Shown one piece after another: positions 24,801-33,801 of a DNA stretch of 39,810 nt; the stretch's first letter is position 1, and the number at the start of each line of letters is the position of its first letter. The position numbers were made by a program, and so were the translations under genes. Below the pieces are notes generated by a model, which was not told the DNA's origin, did no database searches, and saw nothing but the letters and a program-made list of their open reading frames with translations. Source of the DNA: CAYNNP01 sp964398215 (GTDB lineage: Bacteria > Planctomycetota > Planctomycetia > Pirellulales > Pirellulaceae); the NCBI GenBank assembly GCA_964398215.1, contig CAYNNP010000033.1, forward strand, positions 1 through 39,810, written 5' to 3'.

Positions 24801-25907
24801 TTAACGCTGGTAAATCGGCAAATAGTGGTAGCGAACACTTAGGCTCAGGATTGCCATCGCCGTGGAATAGACGGTACCAATGTTTCGTTCTTCGCCGCCG
24901 CGTGCGACCCAAGAACCGTTGCTTCGCTGCATGTCCAGCAACAGTGCCGGAACAAGCTTATTAGCTTCTTCGGCATATTTGCCGCCAGCCTGATGCATGC
25001 CTTGGGAATAGTAGTAAATGCCGTAAAAGAAAAATCGTTCGCTGTTTCGCGGCTTATTTCGCAGCAACCATTCTGACGCTCCACGGACCATCGGCGAATC
25101 GTATTGCCCACAAACTTGCATCGCCAGCAGGCCCGCCGCCGTCATGGTGAAGGTTGGATGGTGGTGCCCGGGCGTGTAGCTAAAACCGCTGATGGTTTCG
25201 CCGCCATTTCGCCCGCGTCGTTGCTGAGAAGTGTATGAGTTTTTTAAATAGTTGATGGCCTTTTCAATCGCTTGCGAAGGAACATCCAGACCGTCATTCT
25301 TTGCGCTGCGAAGTGCCATCAATTGCCAGACGCTAACGGACAAGTCCGAGTCAGTGCTGCCTGGGCCGTATCTCCATCCGCCAGCTGAACTAGCAGTTTT
25401 ACGAACAGACTGCGCGTTTAGAATTAGTTTGATTGCTGCGTTCAGTGTGCGGTGAATTTTTTCGTTTTGTTCGATGCTCGCGCCCATGCCAAGCATTTCT
25501 GTCAGCATTAGCGTCGTGATCCCGTGTCCATACATTCGGGAACCATCACGCCCGCCAAAGTAGCCCTCGCGATCTTGATTGCCGTCTTTCAAAACGTAAT
25601 CGAGTGCAGCTTGCATGACTTCGCCCCGAGCACTTTTGTCACCCGGCTGGGTGCCAATCGCGGCCATCGCCATGATTGCCAGCGAGCTCATTGCAATCGT
25701 ATGACCGTGATCGGCGACTGAACCATCAGGACGTTTGACGCTAACTAGATAGTCCACGCCTTTGTTGACAGCTCGGTCGATTTCGTCAGGAACATAAAGC
25801 GCCCCAAAGTCTTCTTCGCCACGTGCCGTGTGGTTATCCAAAAGCAATGCTGCCGGCAACAGGGATGCCAAGACAGCACGACGATTGAAGTTTACTTGTG
25901 GTTTCAT
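24801..25907 (-). CDS. Squalene cyclase/prenyltransferase-fold secreted protein (alpha/alpha toroid)
   Basis: A 368-residue protein. Its N-terminal NRRAVLASLLPAALLL is a Tat-like or Sec signal. The mature part has repeated helical units of the terpene cyclase/prenyltransferase toroid: VNKGVDYLVSVKRPDGSVAD, ALDYVLKDGNQDREGYFGG, GGWRYGPGSTDSDLSVSVWQLMAL and LLDMQRSNGSWVARGG. The catalytic DxDD motif of squalene-hopene cyclase is not seen; TDSDLSVS is the nearest stretch. It is therefore more likely a structural or binding member, common in planctomycete VWA operons. It starts 5 bp after the coiled-coil gene and is followed 38 bp later by the PIG-L gene. Confidence 0.85.
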   Translation of the reverse strand: MKPQVNFNRRAVLASLLPAALLLDNHTARGEEDFGALYVPDEIDRAVNKGVDYLVSVKRPDGSVADHGHTIAMSSLAIMAMAAIGTQPGDKSARGEVMQAALDYVLKDGNQDREGYFGGRDGSRMYGHGITTLMLTEMLGMGASIEQNEKIHRTLNAAIKLILNAQSVRKTASSAGGWRYGPGSTDSDLSVSVWQLMALRSAKNDGLDVPSQAIEKAINYLKNSYTSQQRRGRNGGETISGFSYTPGHHHPTFTMTAAGLLAMQVCGQYDSPMVRGASEWLLRNKPRNSERFFFYGIYYYSQGMHQAGGKYAEEANKLVPALLLDMQRSNGSWVARGGEERNIGTVYSTAMAILSLSVRYHYLPIYQR

Positions 25908-25912
25908 GGCTC

Positions 25913-28900
25913 TTACTTGGACTTCTCGGCTGCTTTCTTTGCGATCGCTTTGAAGTACGCTTCGACTTCACGGCGATACTGTGGAGCGATCCGCACACCT
26001 CGGCTCTCGCTCGCGTCGTCGGTTCGGCGTTCACGCAGTTGTCCCCACTGTGTACCGATGCCTTCAAGTGCGAATTGTGAATTCAACTCAGGCGTATCAG
26101 GCATTTCCATTCCACGCTCTCCCTCGCTCGTTTCCCCTTTGCCCTTTCCATCCTGTTCGCCCTTGCCGGACTGTTGTGCCTGTTGCGATTGCTGCATTCG
26201 TTCTTTCGCTGCACTCTGCTGCTGAGCGTCCAACATCGATTGCAACGTCGGTGAAGCTTGAGCAGCCGTTTGCCCAGGTTGTTGGCCNNNNNNNNNNNNN
26301 NNNNNNNNNNNNNNNNNNNNNNNNNNNNNNNNNNNNNNNNNNNNNNNNNNNNNNNNNNNNNNNNNNNNNNNNNNNNNNNNNNNNNNNGCCTGTTGCTGCG
26401 CCGCCTGTTGCTGAGCCGCTTGTTGCTCCTGTGCTGCCTGCTGTTTGTCCAGCATCTCGCCTAGTTTCTTCGCCTCGTTGGCGATCTTCTCAGTCGCCTC
26501 TCCGACCTCTTTGTTTGCTTGAGCTGCATTGCCATCGTTTTCGGCGGCTTTTTCCAGTGCCTGTTCCGCTTGTTCACTTTTCTCGCCAGCGTTCTGTTGA
26601 ACAGATTCAGCAGCTTTAGCCAATTCCCCTGCCAATTCTGGTTTGCTCAATCGGTCCTCATGCCGCGAGGCGCGTTCAAGATCTTCAGCAACTTCGTTCA
26701 CATCATCCGAAATGCGATCCTGCTGCTGCGCCAACTGCTCCGCTTGCTGTTCAGAGATTTTAAGATCCTTTTCAAAGCCCATGTCCTTGGCCATCTCGGC
26801 AAGTTCTTTGCTGATTTTCTCCAGTTCGTCCTTGGACTTCTCCGCAGTCTCTTCAGCAAGTTTCGCTGCTGGATTTTTTGCGTCCAGCTTGGGCGTTTTT
26901 TGTTTTTGCAACTCTCGAGTTCTTTGTTCGGTTTCCTTGCGCTGTTGCTGAGCGAATTCTCGTGTTTCACTTGCCGACTTCTCAAGACTCTCGGCGTTTG
27001 CCTGACGCTGTTCTAATTGCTCTACCTGTTGCTGCAGGCTCTTGTTGTCTTCGTCTTTCTCCAGCTGTTGTTTGGTTCGGTCCAACTGTCGCTTCGCATC
27101 CTGAGCTTGTCGTTTTGCGATTCGCTCTCGTTGGTTAGCTTGGTTTTCTTCGTTCTGCCACTGATGTCGTTGTTGATTCAGAGACTGAAGTTGTTTGTTT
27201 CGCAACGTTGACGCTTGGCGCTGCATACTTATCGCGGTCTTTCCTCGTTTCGCTTCGTCATTATGAATATCCTGGTCGGCATCGCTCGCAGCATCCTGCT
27301 TGATTTTCTCGATTGACTGATTCGCTTTCTGAATCGCAGCGTCCAAATCCTTGTTGGCTTTTTCAAGTTCATTCAGTAAAGAATTCTCGTTGCCTTTTTC
27401 CTTTGCCTGCTTAATCGCGTCCGACAGTTGTTCCTGCGTCTCTCGTGTTCGCTTTTGGTTTTCCGGTGCGTTGGCCCAGCCAAGTGCTTTTTCTGTCGTA
27501 TCCAACATCGCATCCTTGACCGTTTCGGCACGCTCTGCAAGCTCGGCAAGCTGCTTACTCGCTCGCCGCTTTTGTTCTTGGAATTCCCCGTTTGCACGTT
27601 CCAAGGAACGATTCAGCTCTCGATCTTTTCTGGCGGCCTGTTCCAAATTTCGTTTGGCGTCTTCGGCCACTTGTTTCGAAATGTCGGAAAGTTCGTTCTG
27701 CATCAGTTCGTTCTTTTGCAGCTCGGTCTCCAAATCGCGCATCAGTTCTTCGGGACTGCGCTGAGCTGCGTCGGCCATATTTTCGGCTTTCTCATAACGC
27801 TGCTCCAGGTCATCGCGAATCCCCAGTTCCTCTTCGGACTCACGCAGTTGTTCGCGGGATTCTTCCAAGTCTTCGCCCTGCTCTGCTTTCTCAAAGTGCT
27901 CGGCGGTTTGCTCCAGAGCATCCGTCAATTCTTGCAAAGCATCTTCAGCTTGTTCGAGGGCATCAGAGCGAGATTTGTCATCGGGACTCTTAGTGGCTTT
28001 GTCCGTCGCCTGTTCGGCTTTGTCGAGCGCCTGCTGGATTTGCGCTGCAGCGGTGTCAGCATCCCTTGCCAAATCACGTTCTTCTTTATCCAAGATGTCT
28101 GCCGTGTTTGCTTTGTCCATCAGCATCTTGACCGTTTCGGCTGCCGCTTCTTCCGCCGACTTTTGTTCTTGGTCTAACTCGTTCGCTTTTTCCCCGCTGG
28201 AGTCTTCGCGTTCTTCGGTACGCTGCTTGGCCTGTTCGGCTTTCTTGGCAGCCTCACGAGCTTGCTCTGGCAGAGACAACACATACGCTCGGATGGTTTC
28301 GCGAGCTTTGATGACATCTGGTTCAAATGAGGCGAGATGATTTAGCTGTTCGTCGAGAGCCGCTAGCGCACTGGCTGCAGAAATCGGTTCTTCGCGATCC
28401 CAGCGACGGCGTGCCAGTCGTTCGCGTGCCTCGGCAAATCGCTCGTTGTGCCGTGCTGTAGAAACCGGTTCAACGCGTTCCCAGCCAAGACCCACCGTCG
28501 GATAGATTCGCAGTGGCCATTCCAGCCCATAGCTATACCGTTCCAACCAAGTCGGATGTTGGAACTTCGCTTCGCCCGCGTTCTTCATGCGACGCTCTCG
28601 TGACAACAACGATTTTAGCTCGTCGTGCTGCAATCGCGCTTCGTGGTCCGCCTCGATCAGTTTGATCGCTTGCGAAAGTTTACGGTGCACGACATCGGCA
28701 GGTTCATCACGATAAGCCTGAAAACCCTCGCTGTTCACATTCGCAAGTGCTCGGTCCAGCAGCGCTAAATCCGCTGCAAACTGCAAGTCAACCGTTGGCC
28801 TTGCGCGGTGGAGTGCTTGTTCGCCGTTGATCCGGTCCTCAGCAAGAGCCACGTACTGAAGATAGAGTTTGCGCGACAGAGCGATTTCCTTATTCAGCTC

Positions 28901-31453
28901 CGCCAGCTTCTTGGAATCATCTTCACCGCTTGCCTTTGACTCAAGCCGTTTTAACACTGTCCCGGATTCCAGTACCCCTTCGACTTCCGTTCCAATTCCG
29001 TGCAACGCGGCTCGCATGTCGCGTGGTGTCACCGCAAGCGAATTGGAAAGCCGTCCGTCCAGCAGTCCGTACTGTGTTTTGCCCTGCAATTGTTGCTGGA
29101 AAGAGCGGACCAAGGCACGATAGTTCTCTGCGCCGGGCGGATTCTCAACGGCTTGATCAAATTGAATCAACCAACGATCTGACCAGCGAATCAAACCTTC
29201 GCCTTTCAAATGCGCCAACGTGGATTCGGGGATTGTGTTTTCGTACTTGTCGACCAATCCAATGATCGACTTCAGCCTGCCGGTTGTGACCGACAGGTAT
29301 CGTGGATAGCGATCAGCGGGAATGCGATTCTGCTGATCATTCACCAAACCGTTCAGACTGTCTTTCAGCGAGACTGCATCATTGAAGACCGCGATTGTCA
29401 ATCGTTGCCCAATCATCGCACGAACGGCATCTTCGACACGCGTCGCTTGCAATCCGCTGGTGGACACGGTGTTCGCCAACTTCCCAACGGCCCTTTTGAT
29501 GTCAGCGTTATCAAGTTCGCTGTTCAAGGCATCCTGTATTCGTGTCGCACCAAAGTTCTGTTTGCGATTCACGTCCAAGATCGTTCGTCCGATCAATTCA
29601 AGCATACTTGCCTCGTGAATATTCGGCGAACGCTGAAGCTGTTCGGTTAGCTTCTGTGTGACTTCCAGAGTTGTTTGGTCCAATTCCAACAGGCTGGCGC
29701 GAAGTTCATCTAGTTTTGCCTGGTTGGTCTTTTTCACCAAAGCCTTCTCCAACTCGTTGGCCGCACGAGTCTCGGTTGCCCATGCGATCACGGGTGCTGC
29801 GAATTTTGATAGTTCGTCCAAGTGCGCGTTGCGATCCGCTTTGAACCCATCGTCAGCAACCAGCAAGTCGATCAACTCCGACTCAGATCGCTGACCATTT
29901 CGGTCTTTGCCAACAACACGCACGCGTACGATATCGCCGGGCGAAAGCTTTGGTGTTTCCGATGCTTGACCATTTCGATTCAATAAATCCCAGTCCCATT
30001 CCATTTCCATTTCACGCGCGGGATCGAAATCGACCGCGAACCGTTGGAAGGGCTGATTGTTGACTTGGAATTCTTGAAAAAACGTGTCCACTGGTAAATC
30101 GTCTTTGACCGTCGCGGCAAAACTTACGATATCCAGCGGCGAAACCAAACGCATTCGCTGCACCGAGGGAGCCCAGCGAACCAATGGCGGTGTGTCTGGC
30201 ACCGGTGTAATCGAGTAGGTCGGACTAAAAGGATTGTTCAGGTTGCTGCGAACGCTAGTCGCATCTACTTGATAGGTCCCAGGCGTGCGAATGGGAATTT
30301 CTGCAGCAAATACTTGTCCCGATTCATCTGATTGAGTCAGCGGAACATTTGCACCTTTCGTTCCGTAACGAATGGCGACATCAGTAACCGGTTCGTCAAA
30401 AGTAACCGTCACATGAGCAATCGTGCCCGCAATCGCACGAAGGTCACCATGTGCATCTTTCTCGGTACGCTCATTCAGCTTGGCATACAAAGGAAACTCA
30501 AATCGCTTTTCAAACTCTTGGACACGCGGCCGTGGCAATGGCGTCAGCGTGTGCCAAAGTGTGATCGCGTCCCCGCCGGTAATCTTGTATTGAACAGGTA
30601 CACTTCCGACGGGAAGATTCGCGGCAAAACGTTTCGCCGTTTCTTGGTTTTCAGAGTCGATAGGTTCGCTGGCCGATTCATCTGGGTTGATCGAAATACG
30701 CGGCGTCATCAAAACCTTGTCGCCATTTCCGTCATCAGCCTGCCAATGCAGATAGACCTCGTCGGTCGGCGCACCAGAAACATCAACGATCACCGCGATC
30801 GCATCGCCCTGAGCAACGTACCGGGATGCGGGTGATGGTTCGATGATATCGATGACGGTTTGCGATGCTCGCTCAATCGCGATTCCAGGCAACATTGCTC
30901 GGGCCATGCGGCGACCAAACTGCAACGACGGAAACAGCGTCAGAACGATGCATCCAACCAGAACCAAAGCACCGACGGTCAACGAACGCCGAATCAAACC
31001 AATTGGCAACAGGCCGCTGGCCGTCAATCCGCCCACTCGCCGCGCCACTCTTTCTTGAAGCCTAGACCGGAATGACTCTGAACCGTTGGCCGAATCAGGA
31101 TCCGCTAACTCAACAGCGGACAGCAAGTCATCGCCAAGTCTTGGTTCTGCCGATTCGATTTCGCTTGCCAAAGACTTTGCATCCTGCCGCAACAAAAACC
31201 GCAGTCCCAGCCACCAAGCGGCCGCGCCAGTCAAAACGTAACCAACCAAACTGAACGACCAACGCAAAGTATCACTGATCAAGAAGCAGTAATCGATCGC
31301 GGCGATCACCAGCATCACCGCGACGAAAGCGACAACTGCAACCGCAACGGTTCGCATCAGTAACAATAGCGTCCGGCGGCGAGCGAAATTCGCCAGCGTC
31401 CGAGTCGTTGCGGCGCTCAGATCGCGATACTGTTCAGTAGAAATCGTAGACAT
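25913..31453 (-). CDS. Giant membrane-anchored coiled-coil protein (DUF4175-like), interrupted by an assembly gap
   Basis: About 1846 residues as read through the 100-N gap at 26288-26387. Two hydrophobic segments lie near the N-terminus (LLLMRTVAVAVVAFVAVMLVI; FSLVGYVLTGAAAWWLG) and another near residue 165-185. A large beta-rich extracytoplasmic part (~190-560) follows, then helical regions, then a very long Glu/Gln/Lys/Ala coiled coil from about residue 1040 to 1690. A Gln-rich stretch and a conserved-looking C-terminus follow (RIAPQYRREVEAYFKAIAKK). The ATG at 31453 is 2 bp after the upstream VWA stop. Large proteins of this layout follow BatA/VWA genes in planctomycete operons and may have an envelope-structural role; that is inference. 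The reading frame is the same on both sides of the gap. Confidence 0.85.
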   Translation of the reverse strand: MSTISTEQYRDLSAATTRTLANFARRRTLLLLMRTVAVAVVAFVAVMLVIAAIDYCFLISDTLRWSFSLVGYVLTGAAAWWLGLRFLLRQDAKSLASEIESAEPRLGDDLLSAVELADPDSANGSESFRSRLQERVARRVGGLTASGLLPIGLIRRSLTVGALVLVGCIVLTLFPSLQFGRRMARAMLPGIAIERASQTVIDIIEPSPASRYVAQGDAIAVIVDVSGAPTDEVYLHWQADDGNGDKVLMTPRISINPDESASEPIDSENQETAKRFAANLPVGSVPVQYKITGGDAITLWHTLTPLPRPRVQEFEKRFEFPLYAKLNERTEKDAHGDLRAIAGTIAHVTVTFDEPVTDVAIRYGTKGANVPLTQSDESGQVFAAEIPIRTPGTYQVDATSVRSNLNNPFSPTYSITPVPDTPPLVRWAPSVQRMRLVSPLDIVSFAATVKDDLPVDTFFQEFQVNNQPFQRFAVDFDPAREMEMEWDWDLLNRNGQASETPKLSPGDIVRVRVVGKDRNGQRSESELIDLLVADDGFKADRNAHLDELSKFAAPVIAWATETRAANELEKALVKKTNQAKLDELRASLLELDQTTLEVTQKLTEQLQRSPNIHEASMLELIGRTILDVNRKQNFGATRIQDALNSELDNADIKRAVGKLANTVSTSGLQATRVEDAVRAMIGQRLTIAVFNDAVSLKDSLNGLVNDQQNRIPADRYPRYLSVTTGRLKSIIGLVDKYENTIPESTLAHLKGEGLIRWSDRWLIQFDQAVENPPGAENYRALVRSFQQQLQGKTQYGLLDGRLSNSLAVTPRDMRAALHGIGTEVEGVLESGTVLKRLESKASGEDDSKKLAELNKEIALSRKLYLQYVALAEDRINGEQALHRARPTVDLQFAADLALLDRALANVNSEGFQAYRDEPADVVHRKLSQAIKLIEADHEARLQHDELKSLLSRERRMKNAGEAKFQHPTWLERYSYGLEWPLRIYPTVGLGWERVEPVSTARHNERFAEARERLARRRWDREEPISAASALAALDEQLNHLASFEPDVIKARETIRAYVLSLPEQAREAAKKAEQAKQRTEEREDSSGEKANELDQEQKSAEEAAAETVKMLMDKANTADILDKEERDLARDADTAAAQIQQALDKAEQATDKATKSPDDKSRSDALEQAEDALQELTDALEQTAEHFEKAEQGEDLEESREQLRESEEELGIRDDLEQRYEKAENMADAAQRSPEELMRDLETELQKNELMQNELSDISKQVAEDAKRNLEQAARKDRELNRSLERANGEFQEQKRRASKQLAELAERAETVKDAMLDTTEKALGWANAPENQKRTRETQEQLSDAIKQAKEKGNENSLLNELEKANKDLDAAIQKANQSIEKIKQDAASDADQDIHNDEAKRGKTAISMQRQASTLRNKQLQSLNQQRHQWQNEENQANQRERIAKRQAQDAKRQLDRTKQQLEKDEDNKSLQQQVEQLEQRQANAESLEKSASETREFAQQQRKETEQRTRELQKQKTPKLDAKNPAAKLAEETAEKSKDELEKISKELAEMAKDMGFEKDLKISEQQAEQLAQQQDRISDDVNEVAEDLERASRHEDRLSKPELAGELAKAAESVQQNAGEKSEQAEQALEKAAENDGNAAQANKEVGEATEKIANEAKKLGEMLDKQQAAQEQQAAQQQAAQQQXXXXXXXXXXXXXXXXXXXXXXXXXXXXXXXXXXGQQPGQTAAQASPTLQSMLDAQQQSAAKERMQQSQQAQQSGKGEQDGKGKGETSEGERGMEMPDTPELNSQFALEGIGTQWGQLRERRTDDASESRGVRIAPQYRREVEAYFKAIAKKAAEKSK
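26288..26387. other. Assembly gap (100 N) in a Gln/Ala-coding tandem repeat
   Basis: Exactly 100 N, the conventional size for a gap of unknown length. On its right the plus strand begins GCCTGTTGCTG and repeats with a 15-bp period for about three units (26388-26432), encoding AQQQA/AQQQA-like units on the minus strand. Short reads probably could not resolve this repeat. The true length and residue number are unknown. Confidence 0.97.
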
Positions 31454-31455
31454 GG

Positions 31456-33801
31456 CTAAACCAAACCTGCGCGTTTTCGAAGCCACCACTCAACAGCGAG
31501 CAGCGCGACGACGATTAAAAACCAGTAATATGACTGCCAAAGTATTGTATCGGACGCAACGACCGTTCCACTGGAGAGTGGTCGGATAACGTCCAACAAT
31601 TCTTGGGTTGATGATTCGTGAAAGTACTTTCCATTGCCAGCATCCGCTATTTCGGCCATTGCGTTGCGATCCAGGCTGACACGACGCATTTCGCTCGATG
31701 AATTTCCGCCCACCCAAATCGGGGAACTGGCCTTCAAAGCTGATTCGTCAAAGCCGCTTGCCCGGATTCGCACACTGTAGGCACCCTCCGGTAGCGGCGA
31801 CGTACGTCCTTGGTAAGTTCCTCTTGCGGGGTCATCCAACGTCAATGGAACCGATGCCACCACGCGATTGTCAGTAATCAACAATGCGTCGACGGTCGCA
31901 TCGGCAACAGGCTTGCCCGAAGGATTCATGAGCCTTGCTCGGATGACCGCTGACTCTCCAGCCGCGTATTCAATTTTGTCTGTGCCAAGCGCCGCGAACT
32001 CATCGCTGGCCGAATACGGTGGCTGCATTACGGCAGCCAATACTTGATTCCAAAACCTCGCGTGGAAACGATCAGCAACCTTGTATCGCCAACGCCAAGT
32101 CTGATCAGACGACAAATACAACACTCGCCCCGATCCGAAAAGTCGTGTCACGAGCCACGGAATGGACTGATCGGATTCGCTAATCAAATTGCCCCAGACC
32201 TCGGCGCCAGGCAATGCCTTGACGCGAGCTACCGTGTTCGGCATCGGCACCTTTTCCCAAAACTCAGCCAACCGATCCAAATCGCCAATCAGATTCATCA
32301 CCGGTTGCTCGGTGCCCAGCCGAGTTGGCTCAAACCGTTTTGTGGCGACTTGATGCGAACCTTGTAGGTAGTCAATTGGAACAACATCGCGGAGGTGCTG
32401 CTGAATCAATTCGCGGACTTGGCCATAGCGGCCGTCAATCACAATCAAGCCACCGCCACGTGAAACGAACTTGCGGAGCATTTCGATTTCTGATGCACGA
32501 AGCTGATTCGGGATGTCTCCCAAGATGATCGCATCGTATTTTGAAAGTCCTTCTGGCGAAATCGGGAATCGACCCGCCTCCTCGCCGCGTAGTAAAACGG
32601 GAGTATCGGTTCCGCGTCCAAACAACAGCGAATCGACATTCCACGCGGGATCGCGATCAAGCAGATTTTTAAGGTAACGTGTCTCCCATCGGCTTGATCC
32701 ATCCATGATCAAAATTTGGTGGTCACGCGTGGATGCAGCGACGCGAAAGGGAACGGCATTGTTGGTGTCGCTAAAGTCACCTTCGACTGGTTCGATCGCA
32801 GCACGCAAATCCATCACCACGGTGCTACGCTGAACACCTCGTGGCGATTCAGCGCGAATCGAATCCACAATCGGCTCCACGTCCAATTCAAACGGGATGG
32901 ACTGCTGGCCGTCCCCGGTGAAAGCAACTTGTTTTTCCCAGATGACTTTGCCGCCCGATTCGATTCGGACTCGAACAGGTTTGCCTGACATGCCAAACTG
33001 CTTGATGGCAATCTCACCCGCCAAGTTACCATCCGCCGCAACACTCTCGGGCCGAAGAACGTTCACGATTCCAATGTCCGGTGGTTCAGTATCCGTGCCG
33101 AACCCAACACAGTGAACGACCGCACCGGATTGCAAATGCTTGGCGACTTCCGTGGGCGACTGACCAGCATTGTCACGACCGTCGCTCAGCACAACCAACG
33201 CTGCTTGCTGCAGTCGACCTTCTTGATCCGCCGCGTCTGTGTCGGCGCCGGCTTGTTGAACAAGTGTCGATAAAGCGAAGTCCAGCGGCAAAGACAAATC
33301 GCTGGCCATGCCATCTGCAGCAAGTTCAAATGCCGGCGGTATCGGCTGCTCAGTTCGCGAACTCCAAAGCACCGAAGGCTCTTTCGACGAGAACGCGATC
33401 ACATCAATGTCGTGCGTCTCCGATAACGTTTCCAACCAACCTGGGCTTTCGCTACTGCCGGTCAGCAACTGCGATGCGCGAGCCAACCGGTCCTGCTCCG
33501 TTTCCGCAATCATGCTGTCGGACATTGACATGCTTTGCGAAGTATCGATGGCAAAAATAACACGCCCCAGTGTCCCGATGACTTGGCGTTGGTGCCAAAC
33601 CGGGCCAGCCAAAATCAAGATCACTAGCGCGACGGATGTTGCACGCATCGCTGGCAGCAAATACGAATACGGCGACTGAATGGATTTGGTTTCGCGCAAG
33701 TACAGCCAAGCTACACCGACCGCCGCCAACGCAGCGCCAACAAACACAACGGTTGGTGAGTAGTCGCCCGCAAATCGTAAAACGCCATGCATCGGGATCA
33801 T
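31456..33801 (-). CDS. VWA-domain / glutamine amidotransferase-like membrane protein
   Basis: A 781-residue membrane protein. Hydrophobic segments near residues 17-35 and 50-66 (ATSVALVILILAGPV) precede a von Willebrand A domain with the metal-binding motif IDTSQSMSMSD near residue 87. After a beta-sandwich part comes a class I glutamine-amidotransferase-like fold (DAIILGDIPNQLRASEIEMLRKFVSRGGGLIVIDG). A C-terminal membrane segment (YYWFLIVVALLAVEWW) ends the protein. VWA domains of this type bind Mg2+ and mediate protein-protein contacts. Its ATG overlaps the upstream BatA stop by four bases (ATGA at 33798-33801), and the next gene starts 2 bp after its stop, so translation of the three is coupled. 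It belongs to the Bat-like operon family. Confidence 0.9.
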   Translation of the reverse strand: MIPMHGVLRFAGDYSPTVVFVGAALAAVGVAWLYLRETKSIQSPYSYLLPAMRATSVALVILILAGPVWHQRQVIGTLGRVIFAIDTSQSMSMSDSMIAETEQDRLARASQLLTGSSESPGWLETLSETHDIDVIAFSSKEPSVLWSSRTEQPIPPAFELAADGMASDLSLPLDFALSTLVQQAGADTDAADQEGRLQQAALVVLSDGRDNAGQSPTEVAKHLQSGAVVHCVGFGTDTEPPDIGIVNVLRPESVAADGNLAGEIAIKQFGMSGKPVRVRIESGGKVIWEKQVAFTGDGQQSIPFELDVEPIVDSIRAESPRGVQRSTVVMDLRAAIEPVEGDFSDTNNAVPFRVAASTRDHQILIMDGSSRWETRYLKNLLDRDPAWNVDSLLFGRGTDTPVLLRGEEAGRFPISPEGLSKYDAIILGDIPNQLRASEIEMLRKFVSRGGGLIVIDGRYGQVRELIQQHLRDVVPIDYLQGSHQVATKRFEPTRLGTEQPVMNLIGDLDRLAEFWEKVPMPNTVARVKALPGAEVWGNLISESDQSIPWLVTRLFGSGRVLYLSSDQTWRWRYKVADRFHARFWNQVLAAVMQPPYSASDEFAALGTDKIEYAAGESAVIRARLMNPSGKPVADATVDALLITDNRVVASVPLTLDDPARGTYQGRTSPLPEGAYSVRIRASGFDESALKASSPIWVGGNSSSEMRRVSLDRNAMAEIADAGNGKYFHESSTQELLDVIRPLSSGTVVASDTILWQSYYWFLIVVALLAVEWWLRKRAGLV

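Noticed and set aside
27428..28177. 249-residue open frame antisense to the coiled-coil gene
   Set aside because: The Phe/Leu-rich product mirrors Glu/Lys/Gln codons of the coiled coil; no signal peptide or family features.
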